A stretch of 60,854 nucleotides of DNA from Opitutaceae bacterium (lineage in GTDB: Bacteria; Verrucomicrobiota; Verrucomicrobiia; Opitutales; Opitutaceae). The stretch spans positions 120,654 to 181,507 of the forward strand of contig PLXS01000016.1 in assembly GCA_003151515.1 (NCBI GenBank), given 5' to 3'. The translations under genes and the position numbers were made by a program. The notes under the pieces were generated by a model that was not told the origin of the DNA, ran no database searches, and saw nothing but the letters and a program-made list of their open reading frames with translations. Below, one piece after another: positions 1 to 8,936 of this stretch; positions within the stretch are counted from its first letter, which is position 1, and each line of letters starts with the position of its first letter.

Positions 1-385
1 CGCGCGAGGCCTTGAAGACCAGCGCCTCGAATCCCGGCGTGATCGTGGTTCCGAGCTCCTTGCTAAGCGCCTGGGCGCGCGCGATCACTTCCTGCGGGTC
101 GGAGATGTCGGCGGGGGTAATCTTGTTCATCACATCGGCGGCCGCGTAGCCAAGCATGCGCTCGGCTCCGACGTTGAATAGCTGGATGACCCCCTTCTCG
201 TCGGTTGCGATGCTCGAGAAGTTGGCGCTGTTCAGAATGGCGTTCTGCAGCGCCCCTGTCTTGAGGACCGCCTCCTTGCGCCGAACCTCGGTGATAACTT
301 CGCGCGCCGCCGTGTGATGGGCCGCCATATGCGAATCGTTTTCCGTCGCCTGCTGGGTCGCAGGTGCAATTCGAGTGGATTTCAT
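1..385 (-). CDS. PAS-domain sensor protein (partial, N-terminal part)
   Basis: The frame opens with ATG at 383-385 and runs off the left edge of the window, so only about 128 residues are present. After a polar N-terminus of about 35 residues comes a typical PAS module: an ILNSANFSSIATD stretch, then GVIQLFNVGAERMLGY, then a region ending in ADISDPQEV. This is the sensory input domain found at the front of many bacterial histidine kinases and diguanylate cyclases. No membrane segment is seen, so a cytoplasmic sensor is likely. The output domain lies outside the window and cannot be named. The start is the first ATG of the open frame; a second in-frame ATG follows about 20 residues later. Confidence 0.75.
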   Translation of the reverse strand, partial: MKSTRIAPATQQATENDSHMAAHHTAAREVITEVRRKEAVLKTGALQNAILNSANFSSIATDEKGVIQLFNVGAERMLGYAAADVMNKITPADISDPQEVIARAQALSKELGTTITPGFEALVFKASR

Positions 386-641
386 CTTCGGCGCGCTGGT
401 AGCTGGAGCAATCCTCCCAGCCAGTGGGAAAATATCCGAAGGCGGGCCATCAAAGAATGAGGTCTTACCCTACCGGCCGGGAGAAGCCCCGGGGCGCTGT
501 GAGGCCAACACCCCATGGCGCGCCGCCGCCGCCTGCCGTAGCATCACTGCGAAAACAGCAACGACATCCCCGTTGGGGTGTCCGAGTGCGCCCGGCGGCG
601 GCCGGCGCCTTCGCCCGTCGCCGCCTCATCAAAGGATTTCC

Positions 642-800
642 ATGTCTCTTGGATTCATTCTCATGCTTGTGCTCCTTGTCGTCTTCATCGGGGCGCTCCC
701 CACCTGGCCGCACAGCCGCAATTGGAACTACTATCCGAGCAGCGGACTGGGCCTCCTGTTCCTGGTCCTCCTGATTCTGGTGCTTACGCACAGGATCTGA
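642..800 (+). CDS. DUF3309 small membrane protein
   Basis: This 52-residue protein has two hydrophobic segments (about residues 3-19 and 36-48) separated by the polar turn TWPHSRNWNYYPSSG. The GALPTWPHSR-W-Y-PS-GLG pattern is that of the DUF3309 family, tiny inner-membrane proteins of unknown function common in Proteobacteria and other soil bacteria. The ATG at 642 was chosen because AAAGGA lies five to ten bases upstream and the family starts with MSLG. A longer in-frame extension upstream is compositionally unlike the family. It is followed 24 bases later by another two-segment membrane protein in the same direction. Confidence 0.85.
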   Translation: MSLGFILMLVLLVVFIGALPTWPHSRNWNYYPSSGLGLLFLVLLILVLTHRI

Positions 801-824
801 ACCTAACCCCCAAGCCCTTCCTTC

Positions 825-980
825 ATGTCACACATAATCCTCGCTCTTTTTCTCGTCGTATTCGGCCTGAATCTCCTCTTTGGGCTCTCAACCCCACCCT
901 GGATCACCGGACTCCTCGCGCTGTTCGCCGGCGTGTTGATCGCGATGAATCATTTCTGCGTACGCGTGGACCGTAAGTAG
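825..980 (+). CDS. Small two-helix membrane protein
   Basis: This 51-residue frame is nearly all hydrophobic: residues about 3-20 and 26-42 can each span a membrane, joined by a short STPPW turn, and it ends in a basic tail (CVRVDRK). It starts 24 bases after the DUF3309 gene in the same direction, so the two are probably co-transcribed. I do not recognise a family. Its amphipathic layout and its position make a real small membrane protein more likely than a chance frame, but no function can be inferred. Confidence 0.55.
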   Translation: MSHIILALFLVVFGLNLLFGLSTPPWITGLLALFAGVLIAMNHFCVRVDRK

Positions 981-1287
981 CTAGCCGCCTGACGCATTCA
1001 CGAGGGGGGCGCCGGCAGCCCGCGGGGGCCCGCGCGCCCTGACGCCCCGGGGCGCTGTGCAGGCACGCGCACCCCGCGAGTCCCTCGAGGACCCGCTGCC
1101 GATTCGCCAGCGGGCTAGTGCATCCCAGCCGTTGCTCCCGCCCCCGCCCGGGCGCGCCGCAACCCCTGCTATTTGCCAGATAATCATCGCCTTGGATCTT
1201 TCTTGGGCATTCAATCTGCGCATGGGCGGGGGACACCCTGAAGCGCCCCGCCCGAGGCATAGGTCAGGCGCCTCCCGGCAACCCAAG

Positions 1288-3681
1288 ATGGCCAATTCCG
1301 AAAGCCCGAACAAGTCGGCTAAGCCCGTCCCGGCCGGCGCATCCCCGTCGCTGGCGCCGAGGCTCGGGCTCCTGTTCCTCGCCCCGGTCGCCTTTTTCTG
1401 CGGCCTCGAGGGGGTCCTGCGGTTCGCCGGATACGGGAAGCCTACCGGGCTTTTCATCCCGGCCGGAAAGCCGGGCCTCTATCGAACGAATCCGGATTTC
1501 GCCACACCGTTCATCCCGGCCTCGTTCGGCATCCAGCCGCTCAATTTCAGCATCCAGAGGCGCAAGGAGCCCGGCCACATCCGCGTGTTCGTCCTCGGCG
1601 AATCCGCCGCGCAGGGAATACCCGACCCGGACTTCGGGTTCGCGGCCCAGCTTCGGGCCCAGCTGAGGGCGCGCATCCCCGGCAGGCAGGTCGAGGTCTA
1701 CAACCTGGGGATCACCGCGATCAACTCCCACGTCGTCTACCAGGCGGCCCGGCAGCTCGCCGGCTTCGAGCCGGACCTCCTCGTGATCTACATGGGAAAC
1801 AACGAGGTCGTCGGTCCCTACGGCCCGGGCTGCGCCTACCTGCCCGTCACGCCCCCCCTCTGGTTCATCCGCGCCAGCGTGTGGGTCCGCGACATGCGCG
1901 TCGGCCAGCTCATCTCCGGCGCGTGGGACCGCCTTGCCCACCTGCGCCAGCAGCCCCTGGAATGGAAGGGCATGGAGACCTTCTCGGACAGCGCCGTCCG
2001 GGGCGACGACCCGAGGCTCGAGCTCGTCTACAGGAGCTACGCGGCCAACCTGAGCGACATCCTGGACGTCGCGGGCCGCTCGGGCGTCAGGACGGTGCTG
2101 GCGACGCTCGTCGCGAACCTGCGCGACAGCGCCCCGTTTGTATCGCTCCATCGCGCCGGGCTCGGGGCCCGGGAACTCGGGAAATGGAACGCCGCGTCGC
2201 AGGCCGGGACGATCGCCGCGGACCTGGGCGACGCGACTAGCGCGCTTTCCGGCTACGCGGACGCCCTGGAGGTCGATCCGCAGTTCGCGGACACGCTGTT
2301 TCGGCTGGGCCGGCTTGCCGAGAGCGAGGGCGAGAACGCGTCCGCGCGAAGGAGCTACCTCGCCGCCCTGCACTGGGACGCGCTGCGCTTCCGCCCGGAC
2401 GCGCGGCTCAACGAGATCGTCCGCGCCGCCGCTGCGCAGCGCGCCGCCTCGGTCGTCCTTGTCGACGCGGCCCGCGAGCTGGGATCGGACCCCGCCTCGG
2501 CCGGGCCGATCCCCGGACGGGACCTCCTGCTCGACCACGTGCATTTCAGCTGGCAGGGGAACTTCCGGATGGCGCGCCTCCTCGCGGACGGGTGCGTCGC
2601 GGCGCTGCCCGGCGCGGAAGCGCGCCCCGGCCCAAGCCTGGACTCCGGCGCCGTCGCGGCCGCGCTCGGGTACACCGCCGATGCACGGCTGAAGGGTCTC
2701 AAGGTGATGGTCCAGCTGACCCTTAGGCCCCCCTTCACGAACGAGCTCACGTTCAGCGAGAGCCAGGCCGGCCTGAAGAGGGAGGTCGAGGAGGTAAGCG
2801 CCGAGCTCGCGGCGCCCGGCGCGAAGGCCGCGGCGGCCGCATCAGTCGAGAGGGCCCTTGCCGGCGACCCGGACAACGCCTCGATCGCCGCGCACCTCGC
2901 CTCCCTGGAGTCCGAGGCGGGGGACCCGGCCCGCGCGCTCTCGCTCATCGGGCTCGTCGAGTCGATCGAGCCCGGGTCCGCCGAACTCTCCGCCCAGAAG
3001 GCGCGCGTCCTCTCGCAGCTCGGAAGGTACGAGGAAGCGCAGGCGCTCCTTCTCTCCTCGGTCAGGCTCGACGAGCGGTACTATTCTGCGGGAACGGCAT
3101 TGGTGGAGCTCTGGGCGGGTGTGCGCCAGTTCGACGAGGGGAGGCGGTTCTTCGCGCGCGAGCTGGCCAGGGCGCCGGGCAACCCCTACCTGCGCCTCGA
3201 GTACGCAAACTTCCTCGCGAGGTGCGGCGATCCGAAGGGGGCGGAGCTCCAGGCGAGGGCCATCTGGGCCGGAGATCCCGCGAGCAGGCCGGCGATGGCC
3301 GCCCTCGAGCTCCTGGTCCGCCTGCTCGAGGCACAGGGCCGGGCTGCGGAGGCCGAGGCGCTGTCGCTCGAGGCGCGCCCCCGCCAGCCCGGCGACTACT
3401 TCAACAACGAGCGCGTGGTGAGGATCTACGCCTCGCGCAACGACGCCGCCGGCGTCGCCGACGCCCTTCGCGCCCTGGAGGCGAGCGGGCCGTTCGACTC
3501 CGCCCAGCACGTTGACCTTGCCCACCGCTACGCCGACCTGGGCCGCAGCCTCGACATGCTCAAAGAGCTGGCCGAGGCCCGCGAGACGGCTGCGATCGAG
3601 GGGGACGCCCGGCAGGTCCGCGCGATAGAGGAGACGATCGGGGTCTACCGCCAGCGCTTCGGCGCCAGCCTTTCCCCCTAA
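1288..3681 (+). CDS. SGNH-hydrolase/TPR membrane protein
   Basis: The 797-residue protein has one membrane anchor (about residues 25-40), then an SGNH/GDSL-type hydrolase domain, then a long helical region with tetratricopeptide-like repeats (roughly 230-300 and 440-790). The hydrolase blocks are visible: GESAAQG (104-110, Ser nucleophile), NLGI (about 140), GNNE (170-173) and DHVHF (416-420, catalytic Asp and His). A set of TPR-like helices is inserted between the GNNE and DHVHF blocks. Such proteins are presumed to de-esterify extracytoplasmic polymers, but the substrate is unknown. ATG 1288 is preferred because the first 77 codons of the longer frame are low-complexity and a basic segment plus anchor follows this ATG. 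It converges on the TonB receptor gene. Confidence 0.8.
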   Translation: MANSESPNKSAKPVPAGASPSLAPRLGLLFLAPVAFFCGLEGVLRFAGYGKPTGLFIPAGKPGLYRTNPDFATPFIPASFGIQPLNFSIQRRKEPGHIRVFVLGESAAQGIPDPDFGFAAQLRAQLRARIPGRQVEVYNLGITAINSHVVYQAARQLAGFEPDLLVIYMGNNEVVGPYGPGCAYLPVTPPLWFIRASVWVRDMRVGQLISGAWDRLAHLRQQPLEWKGMETFSDSAVRGDDPRLELVYRSYAANLSDILDVAGRSGVRTVLATLVANLRDSAPFVSLHRAGLGARELGKWNAASQAGTIAADLGDATSALSGYADALEVDPQFADTLFRLGRLAESEGENASARRSYLAALHWDALRFRPDARLNEIVRAAAAQRAASVVLVDAARELGSDPASAGPIPGRDLLLDHVHFSWQGNFRMARLLADGCVAALPGAEARPGPSLDSGAVAAALGYTADARLKGLKVMVQLTLRPPFTNELTFSESQAGLKREVEEVSAELAAPGAKAAAAASVERALAGDPDNASIAAHLASLESEAGDPARALSLIGLVESIEPGSAELSAQKARVLSQLGRYEEAQALLLSSVRLDERYYSAGTALVELWAGVRQFDEGRRFFARELARAPGNPYLRLEYANFLARCGDPKGAELQARAIWAGDPASRPAMAALELLVRLLEAQGRAAEAEALSLEARPRQPGDYFNNERVVRIYASRNDAAGVADALRALEASGPFDSAQHVDLAHRYADLGRSLDMLKELAEARETAAIEGDARQVRAIEETIGVYRQRFGASLSP

Positions 3682-3698
3682 GCTCCCAGATAAAAGGA

Positions 3699-3729
3699 GG
3701 GCCGGGCGCGCCACGCGCGCGCCCGGCCC
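3699..3729 (-). terminator. Bidirectional GC-rich hairpin terminator
   Basis: The arms at 3699-3711 and 3717-3729 pair over 13 bases (core GGGCCGGGCGC with its exact complement) around a five-base loop. Read on the minus strand, the stem is followed by CTCCTTTTATC, which gives a usable T-rich tail for the TonB receptor transcript. On the plus strand no T-run follows, so it is a weaker stop for the SGNH gene. It lies exactly between the two convergent genes. Confidence 0.65.
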
Positions 3730-3756
3730 CGATGGGTTGCACACCCCTTACTCAGA

Positions 3757-6700
3757 CTAGAATCTAAACCCGTACGTCAGCTTGGCCGTGATCGGGTTTG
3801 TCCAGATGAAGCCGTTGAGCTCCTTGTCATCGAGGACGTTGTAGACGTTCGCCTGGACGAACTGGGTGTAGCCCCAGCGCTTGAACTCGTACTTCACGAA
3901 CGCGTCCAGGTTGAACTGGGACGGGCCGTAGGCGACGATCAGCTGGCCAGCGGCGTTCGTTTCGGTCTGCCCGGAGCCGTGCGTGACGCCGGAGTAGTAC
4001 TCCTCCTGGGAGTGCCACGACTCGCCGACGCCCACGGTCAGGCCCTTCAGGGGGCCGCTGAACTTGTAATTTTCAAACATGCTGAACGCGTACTTGGGCG
4101 TGTCGTCCCCCGGGAACACGTTGACGACGTGCGTCGAGGTGTTCGTCGGGTCCGTGTACGCTCCGCCGGCCCCCGTGAGCGGCTGCTCGTTAAGCCCGAA
4201 GTTCGCGAAGAACCACGGCTCCCACCGGTCGTAGCTGGTGTAGGGGTAGTTGGGCCACGTGCCGTTGTTTATCCTCTGCACCGACGCGTCGACGCTCCCG
4301 TTCAGCACGATCTGGATGCTGTCGTTGGGCGTGATGAGGATCTGGCCCTCGTAGCCCTTCGACTGGTCGACGACCTGGAGCGCCGCGCCGAGCCCCGTGT
4401 TGAGGAAGCCCGCCGCGTCCATGGTCCCGTTGTTGAGCAGAGCGTCGGCGTGGCTGCCCGCGCCGTATGGCGGAATGTCCATGCCCGCATACATCCATCC
4501 GGGCCAGCCGCCGTTGTTGCCCTGGTTGTTGCCGGCGAAGACGGTGTCCATGTACGCGGCGCCCGTGGGCGTGCTGGCGTTGATGTAGACCTCGGGCTGG
4601 CCGATGCCCGCGCTCGAGACGTAGATCGACCCAGCGGCGACCGCGGCCTTGAACGCCGTGACCGCGGGCCCGGTGTTGTTCGCGCCGTTAAGGCCGTTGC
4701 CCCCTGTGGCGAGGTTGGAGGCGAGGGCGGACCCGGAGAGCGCACCGTCGGACGCGGCGGCCCAGGCCACGCCGCCCACGATGGCGCCGTTGGGCATCAT
4801 TCCCTGGCCCGGGTTGTCCTCGTCGCTCAGGTTGTAGATGACGGGCTTGTTGGGGTCGAAGCGCGGGTGGCCCATCGGGGCGGGCGCGAACCACGGCTCA
4901 GACACCCACGACGTCTTGGTGATCGTGTACCGGCTGATGGTCCCGGTGATCTTCCCCTTGAGGGCGTCAAACTTGATGCCGTACTCGTTGCTCTTGCCCG
5001 TGTTGGCGCTGACGGGCGCTCCGGTCACGGCGTTGCGAAGACCCTGGAAGTTGGGCTCGACGCCCTCGGCCTTGAGCGCGTACAGCGACAGCCACTTGAA
5101 GACCTCGACCATCACGCCATTCTGGTAGGTCTTGTTGCTCAGGGTCGCGGACTCTGTGCCGCCGGCGGTCGTCATGAGGTCGTCGTCCCAGGAGGAGTTG
5201 AGATCCCTGCGGACGCCCGACATGAGGATCACGCGATCGTTCAGGAACTTGCCGTAATAGTTGAGGTAATACGCGCTGTCCCAGTTCTTGGTCTCCGTGT
5301 CCACGTTGATGACCTCCGGCACGTCGGGAGACTTGTCGCCCTGAATCCCGTAGAGGATGGGGCTCAGGTCGTTCGGGCTGTGGTAGTTCGTGCCGTTCGA
5401 TCCCCCGCCGGTGTTGTAGGCCTGCTGGAAGAGGTCGGAGTACCCCACGATGATGTCGCTGTCCCAGGCGTACCACTTGTTGGCGAAGAGGGACTTCTTG
5501 ATGACGACCTCGGCCCTCTCCTGGTCGCGGATCGTGGCGTTCGTGGAGGTGTTCCAGGTGTACGCGTCGACCGAGTTCGCCACGGTGCCGAACGTCAGGT
5601 TTCCGTTGTCCGAGCCCTGCCCCGCAATGGAATTCGCCGCCTGGCTCGTGGTGATCGTCTGGCTCAGGGCGAACCCGTTGTTCGTGGGGTCGGTGTCGAC
5701 CTCGATCTCGCCGTTCACCTGGCGCGTCTGCTGGTTGACGGAGGAGCGGTTGTAACCCACGAGCAGGCTGACGCTCGGCACCCATTCCTGCTCCCTTATC
5801 AGCTCCTGCGTGAACTTGAGCTCGAGGTTCTTTGCCTGCGTGTCGACGTAGCTGTTCGGCCCCGAGGCGTTGAACGACCTCGGGTCGGCGCCCGGCGGGT
5901 AATAGAATCCTACCGCCTCGAACTGGTCGTTGTTGGAGGGAAGCGCCGTGTTGTTCGCGGACACGCCCCTGAACGCCTGGAAGCCGTCGCCGTTTATGTT
6001 CTCCCTGCCGTACTCGAAATCCACCAGGAACATGGTCCTGGACGTCGGCCTCCACGTAAGCTGCGGGGCGATGAAGAAGCGCTGGTCCTTGAAGTAGTTG
6101 ACCTGCGAGCCGTTGTCCGTGTAGGCGGCATCGATCCTGTAGTCGATGTGGTTCGCGGCGCTGACCGGCCCGGTCACGTCCACCGCTGCGCGCGTGAAGC
6201 CGTAGCTGCCGTACGATATGTCGGCCAGTCCAGACTGCTGGTCCATCGGCCGCCTCGGCAGGTAGTCGACCACGCCGCCAAAGTTGCCCGTGCCGTACAG
6301 CAGGGCGTTCGGGCCGAAGACGACCTCGATGCGGTCAATGTTGACCGAGTCGACGCCGCTCAGGCGCAGGAACCCGTCGCGAAGGGTGTTCGTCGCGATG
6401 AAGCCGCGGATCTTGTACTGGGACTCGTCGGGGTTCGCCGTGATGCCCTGCGGGTTGTTGACGCCGCCGGGGCCGTAGGCCGAGCCGAAGGTGGCCGCCG
6501 TGTTCTCCAGGTCGTTCTGCGTCGTGAGCATGATGCCCGACTGGTAGGAGAGAGCGCTGCGCAGGTCGGTGGCGCCGATGTCCGATATGAATTCCGAGGT
6601 CACGACGTCGATCGCGATCGGGATGTCCTTGATCGGCGTGTCGACGCGCGAGCCGGATATCTCGTTCGTCGCGGCGTACCCGCGGTCCTTTGTCGTGCTG

Positions 6701-6882
6701 ACCGTGAAGGGATCGAGCGCGACCGGCTCGGCCGTCGACACCGTGGTCTGGTCCGTGGGCGCCGGTGCGGCTGCCGTCGGGGCGCTCTGCGCCCTCGCGG
6801 CTACCGACACCAGGAAGATGAAGGCCGCGAGACCCGCCGAAAGGCGAAACGAGTCCGTGAGGTGACCTGGGTGCATTTTCAT
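3757..6882 (-). CDS. TonB-dependent outer-membrane receptor
   Basis: The 1041-residue protein begins with a signal peptide (hydrophobic core about residues 14-30, ending ARAQ) and then a TonB-box-like segment, DPFTVSTTKDRGY. The plug domain follows (about 60-240, with IKDIPIAIDVVTSEF and the FGPNALLYGTGNFGG loop typical of FepA-like plugs), then a long beta-barrel ending in an aromatic residue (TYGFRF). It should import an oligosaccharide across the outer membrane using TonB energy. No SusD-type lipoprotein is adjacent, as is usual in Verrucomicrobiota. ATG 6882 was chosen because the signal peptide starts there; the longer frame adds 27 polar residues. The nearby GH30, GH16 and GH1 genes suggest beta-glucan fragments as cargo. 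A promoter with two palindromes is seen at about 7.07-7.11 kb. Confidence 0.9.
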   Translation of the reverse strand: MKMHPGHLTDSFRLSAGLAAFIFLVSVAARAQSAPTAAAPAPTDQTTVSTAEPVALDPFTVSTTKDRGYAATNEISGSRVDTPIKDIPIAIDVVTSEFISDIGATDLRSALSYQSGIMLTTQNDLENTAATFGSAYGPGGVNNPQGITANPDESQYKIRGFIATNTLRDGFLRLSGVDSVNIDRIEVVFGPNALLYGTGNFGGVVDYLPRRPMDQQSGLADISYGSYGFTRAAVDVTGPVSAANHIDYRIDAAYTDNGSQVNYFKDQRFFIAPQLTWRPTSRTMFLVDFEYGRENINGDGFQAFRGVSANNTALPSNNDQFEAVGFYYPPGADPRSFNASGPNSYVDTQAKNLELKFTQELIREQEWVPSVSLLVGYNRSSVNQQTRQVNGEIEVDTDPTNNGFALSQTITTSQAANSIAGQGSDNGNLTFGTVANSVDAYTWNTSTNATIRDQERAEVVIKKSLFANKWYAWDSDIIVGYSDLFQQAYNTGGGSNGTNYHSPNDLSPILYGIQGDKSPDVPEVINVDTETKNWDSAYYLNYYGKFLNDRVILMSGVRRDLNSSWDDDLMTTAGGTESATLSNKTYQNGVMVEVFKWLSLYALKAEGVEPNFQGLRNAVTGAPVSANTGKSNEYGIKFDALKGKITGTISRYTITKTSWVSEPWFAPAPMGHPRFDPNKPVIYNLSDEDNPGQGMMPNGAIVGGVAWAAASDGALSGSALASNLATGGNGLNGANNTGPAVTAFKAAVAAGSIYVSSAGIGQPEVYINASTPTGAAYMDTVFAGNNQGNNGGWPGWMYAGMDIPPYGAGSHADALLNNGTMDAAGFLNTGLGAALQVVDQSKGYEGQILITPNDSIQIVLNGSVDASVQRINNGTWPNYPYTSYDRWEPWFFANFGLNEQPLTGAGGAYTDPTNTSTHVVNVFPGDDTPKYAFSMFENYKFSGPLKGLTVGVGESWHSQEEYYSGVTHGSGQTETNAAGQLIVAYGPSQFNLDAFVKYEFKRWGYTQFVQANVYNVLDDKELNGFIWTNPITAKLTYGFRF

Positions 6883-7067
6883 TTGGGGTATTGGGTGTTC
6901 AGCTAGGCGCTTACGGTTCTTGGTTGGGGCCCTCCCGTCCGACACAGCTCGCCCACAGAGCAAAAGCCTCCGCCGAGGGGGAATTCGACGGGGTATCTGA
7001 AGCCGCGGAGTGCCTTGGGGTAATTTGAATCATCGGGGCGAGCGGAGCTCTTCCCTTTGTGCCGCGT

Positions 7068-7111
7068 TGTGTACACAGCGTGATTCTCGCTTGTCAATGT
7101 TTTTGTGCACA
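7068..7111 (-). promoter_or_regulatory. TonB receptor promoter with two LacI-like operators
   Basis: Read on the minus strand there is a perfect TTGACA -35 box (7097-7092), a 16-base spacer and a TGTACA -10-like box (7075-7070). The perfect palindrome TGTGTACACA (7068-7077) covers the -10 box, and TGTGCACA (7104-7111) lies six bases upstream of the -35 box. The centres are 35 bases apart. This is a classical repressor layout, and the LacI-type gene at 10.7 kb is the obvious candidate regulator. Transcription would start near 7063, leaving a leader of about 180 bases. Confidence 0.6.
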
Positions 7112-7469
7112 TTTCAACTCACACTCAATTTGAATTGGAAATATACGCCCCGGAAAAATTGCAGAAAACGTGGGCAAAATCGCCTGGGAACAATCTCAAA
7201 ATGGGGCGAAATGGATCAGCATATTTAAACTTTAGATATTTTATGATAATTACTTATGTGACTACTTATGCCGGACGGCATGGATCAATGTCCAGTACCG
7301 GCCCGAATTCTTCCCAAAAGGAGAATTGAGTGTGCACCACGATGCGCACTTTTCTTAGTTTTTCCGCGCCTGTGCACAAAAGGCGGCCCGAATTCCCGCG
7401 CGGATTTTGCGCGCTTTGCGGCCGTTCGCGCACGCAGCGCCCCGGGGAACGCTCCGGAAGAGGCCCCGG
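7112..7469. promoter_or_regulatory. AT-rich spacer with further TGTGCAC boxes and a repeated CGGCCCGAATTC box
   Basis: This gap between the TonB receptor promoter and the end of the GH30 gene carries no convincing gene. It starts AT-rich (to about 7265) and then becomes GC-rich. It contains TGTGCACC (7331-7338), TGTGCACA (7371-7378) and two copies of CGGCCCGAATTC (7299-7310 and 7384-7395). The same box recurs before the GH1 gene at 14212-14223, also next to a GTGCAC core. The arrangement suggests a shared regulatory module, but its role is unknown. Confidence 0.45.
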
Positions 7470-8936
7470 CTAGGGAGCCCTGACGTAGGTCTGGATCGCC
7501 CGCGCGGGTATCGCGCACATCCGCGATTCCGCGCCGTCGGCAAGGCGGAACGCGACGGGCGATTCGCCCTTGTTGAGCACGACTACCGCAAGCCCGCTGT
7601 CGGGATTTGCGAAGGCAACCGACTCAAGGCCGGCCGGGCCCCCGTGAGACTCTATCCTTTCGGCACCGGGCCGGACAAACCGGCTGAACTGGCCTATGTA
7701 ATAGAACATCGACTGGTAGCGGACGGCGCCGGTCTCGGTGTCCACGATCACAGGGGCGTCGCAGAAGTTCCCCACGTGGTTGGGGCCGCCCGCCTGGTCG
7801 AGCACGATGTTCCAGTCAATCCAGCCGCACACCCAGTTCTTGAAGTCGTTTATCATGCTGTGGGCGTACCTCTCCCCGTGGTCCCACTTCCCCAAGACCC
7901 ATTTGCCGGAATCCACCTCGCGGTCGACGCAGCCCTCGGTGAACAGCGTGGGCTTGTCGGGGAACGCCGCGTGCGCCCGCATCGTGGAGGCAAAGTCGTC
8001 GCTCACGTACCAGTGCAGCGCCGTGCCCCAGACGTAGCGCGAGGCCTTGGCGTCCGAGTAGATCGTCCTGGTCCACTCGTCGACCAGGTCGCGGATGTGG
8101 TCCAGGATGCACAGGTGGACGCCCTCCATCCCGGCGCGCGCGAGTGTCGGCCCCAGGTAGTCGCGCACGAAGTCGCGCTCCTCGGCCGCGCTGAAGATGC
8201 ACGACTCCCAGACCTGGGTCGCCTGCGGCTCGTTCTGCACGGTGATCGCCCATACCGGGATGTGCTCCTGGTGGTCCATGTCCTGGATGAAGCGAACGAA
8301 GTAGTCCGCCCAGGCCTGCCGGCACTCGGGGCGAAGGCCGCCCCCGAAGATCATCCTCCCGTTCGTCTTCATCCAGGAAGGGGGGCTCCACGGGGACGCC
8401 AGGAGGTGGAAGTTCGCGGGCCCCGCGGCCGACTGGGCGCCGTGGATGAGCGGGAGGACCCACTGGCGCATGGGATCCAGCGAGAAGTGCTCGAGCTCCG
8501 TGTCGCCGGCCACCGGGTCCAGTGCCCAGCTCCCCAGCGAGAAGTCGCAGCTGTTGATGTGCGTCCTCGCGAGCGTGTACCCGATCCCCTCGCCCGGGGC
8601 GTAGTAGCGCCGCAGGACCTCCGCGCGCCGCGAGTCCGGCAGCTGCGCGAGCACCCATGCTGACGACTCCGTGAGCGCGCCCCCGAACCCCAGGATCCTC
8701 TGGTACCTCTGGGACGGGACGCACACGATCTCCGCGGCGGACGCATCCGCGGCCACGGCCGTGGCCGAGACGTCGGACAGGGCGTGGCCGTTGTCCTTCG
8801 CCGTCTCGAACACCGCCCACGTCTCGGCGGCCGCCGCGCGCGAAGACGCGGCGAAAACCATGGCCGTCAGGCCAATCGAGGCGAGGACGGCTGCTGAAGC
8901 TGCCGGGCTCTTCTTGGGTGTCAGTGGGGCGTTCAT
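7470..8936 (-). CDS. Secreted glycoside hydrolase family 30 enzyme
   Basis: The 488-residue protein has a long alanine-rich signal peptide (about residues 1-37) followed by a GH30 (beta/alpha)8 barrel and a small C-terminal beta domain. Family marks include RYQRILGFGGALTESSA (78-93), LASPWSPPSWMKTNG (179-193), the acid/base in ITVQNEP (Glu236) and the nucleophile in LFTEG (Glu334). GH30 enzymes of this type act on beta-1,6-glucan or as beta-glucosidase/glucosylceramidase; the precise linkage cannot be read from sequence. Both catalytic glutamates are present. Its ATG overlaps the stop of the upstream symporter gene by four bases (ATGA), so the two are translationally coupled. An outer-surface or periplasmic enzyme acting on imported glucan fragments fits the context. 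Confidence 0.85.
   Translation of the reverse strand: MNAPLTPKKSPAASAAVLASIGLTAMVFAASSRAAAAETWAVFETAKDNGHALSDVSATAVAADASAAEIVCVPSQRYQRILGFGGALTESSAWVLAQLPDSRRAEVLRRYYAPGEGIGYTLARTHINSCDFSLGSWALDPVAGDTELEHFSLDPMRQWVLPLIHGAQSAAGPANFHLLASPWSPPSWMKTNGRMIFGGGLRPECRQAWADYFVRFIQDMDHQEHIPVWAITVQNEPQATQVWESCIFSAAEERDFVRDYLGPTLARAGMEGVHLCILDHIRDLVDEWTRTIYSDAKASRYVWGTALHWYVSDDFASTMRAHAAFPDKPTLFTEGCVDREVDSGKWVLGKWDHGERYAHSMINDFKNWVCGWIDWNIVLDQAGGPNHVGNFCDAPVIVDTETGAVRYQSMFYYIGQFSRFVRPGAERIESHGGPAGLESVAFANPDSGLAVVVLNKGESPVAFRLADGAESRMCAIPARAIQTYVRAP

Noticed and set aside
3979..6906. A 975-codon open frame on the plus strand, antisense to the TonB receptor
   Set aside because: It mirrors the receptor gene over its full length and has Arg/Val/Ala-rich sequence typical of antisense frames in high-GC genes; no domain is visible.
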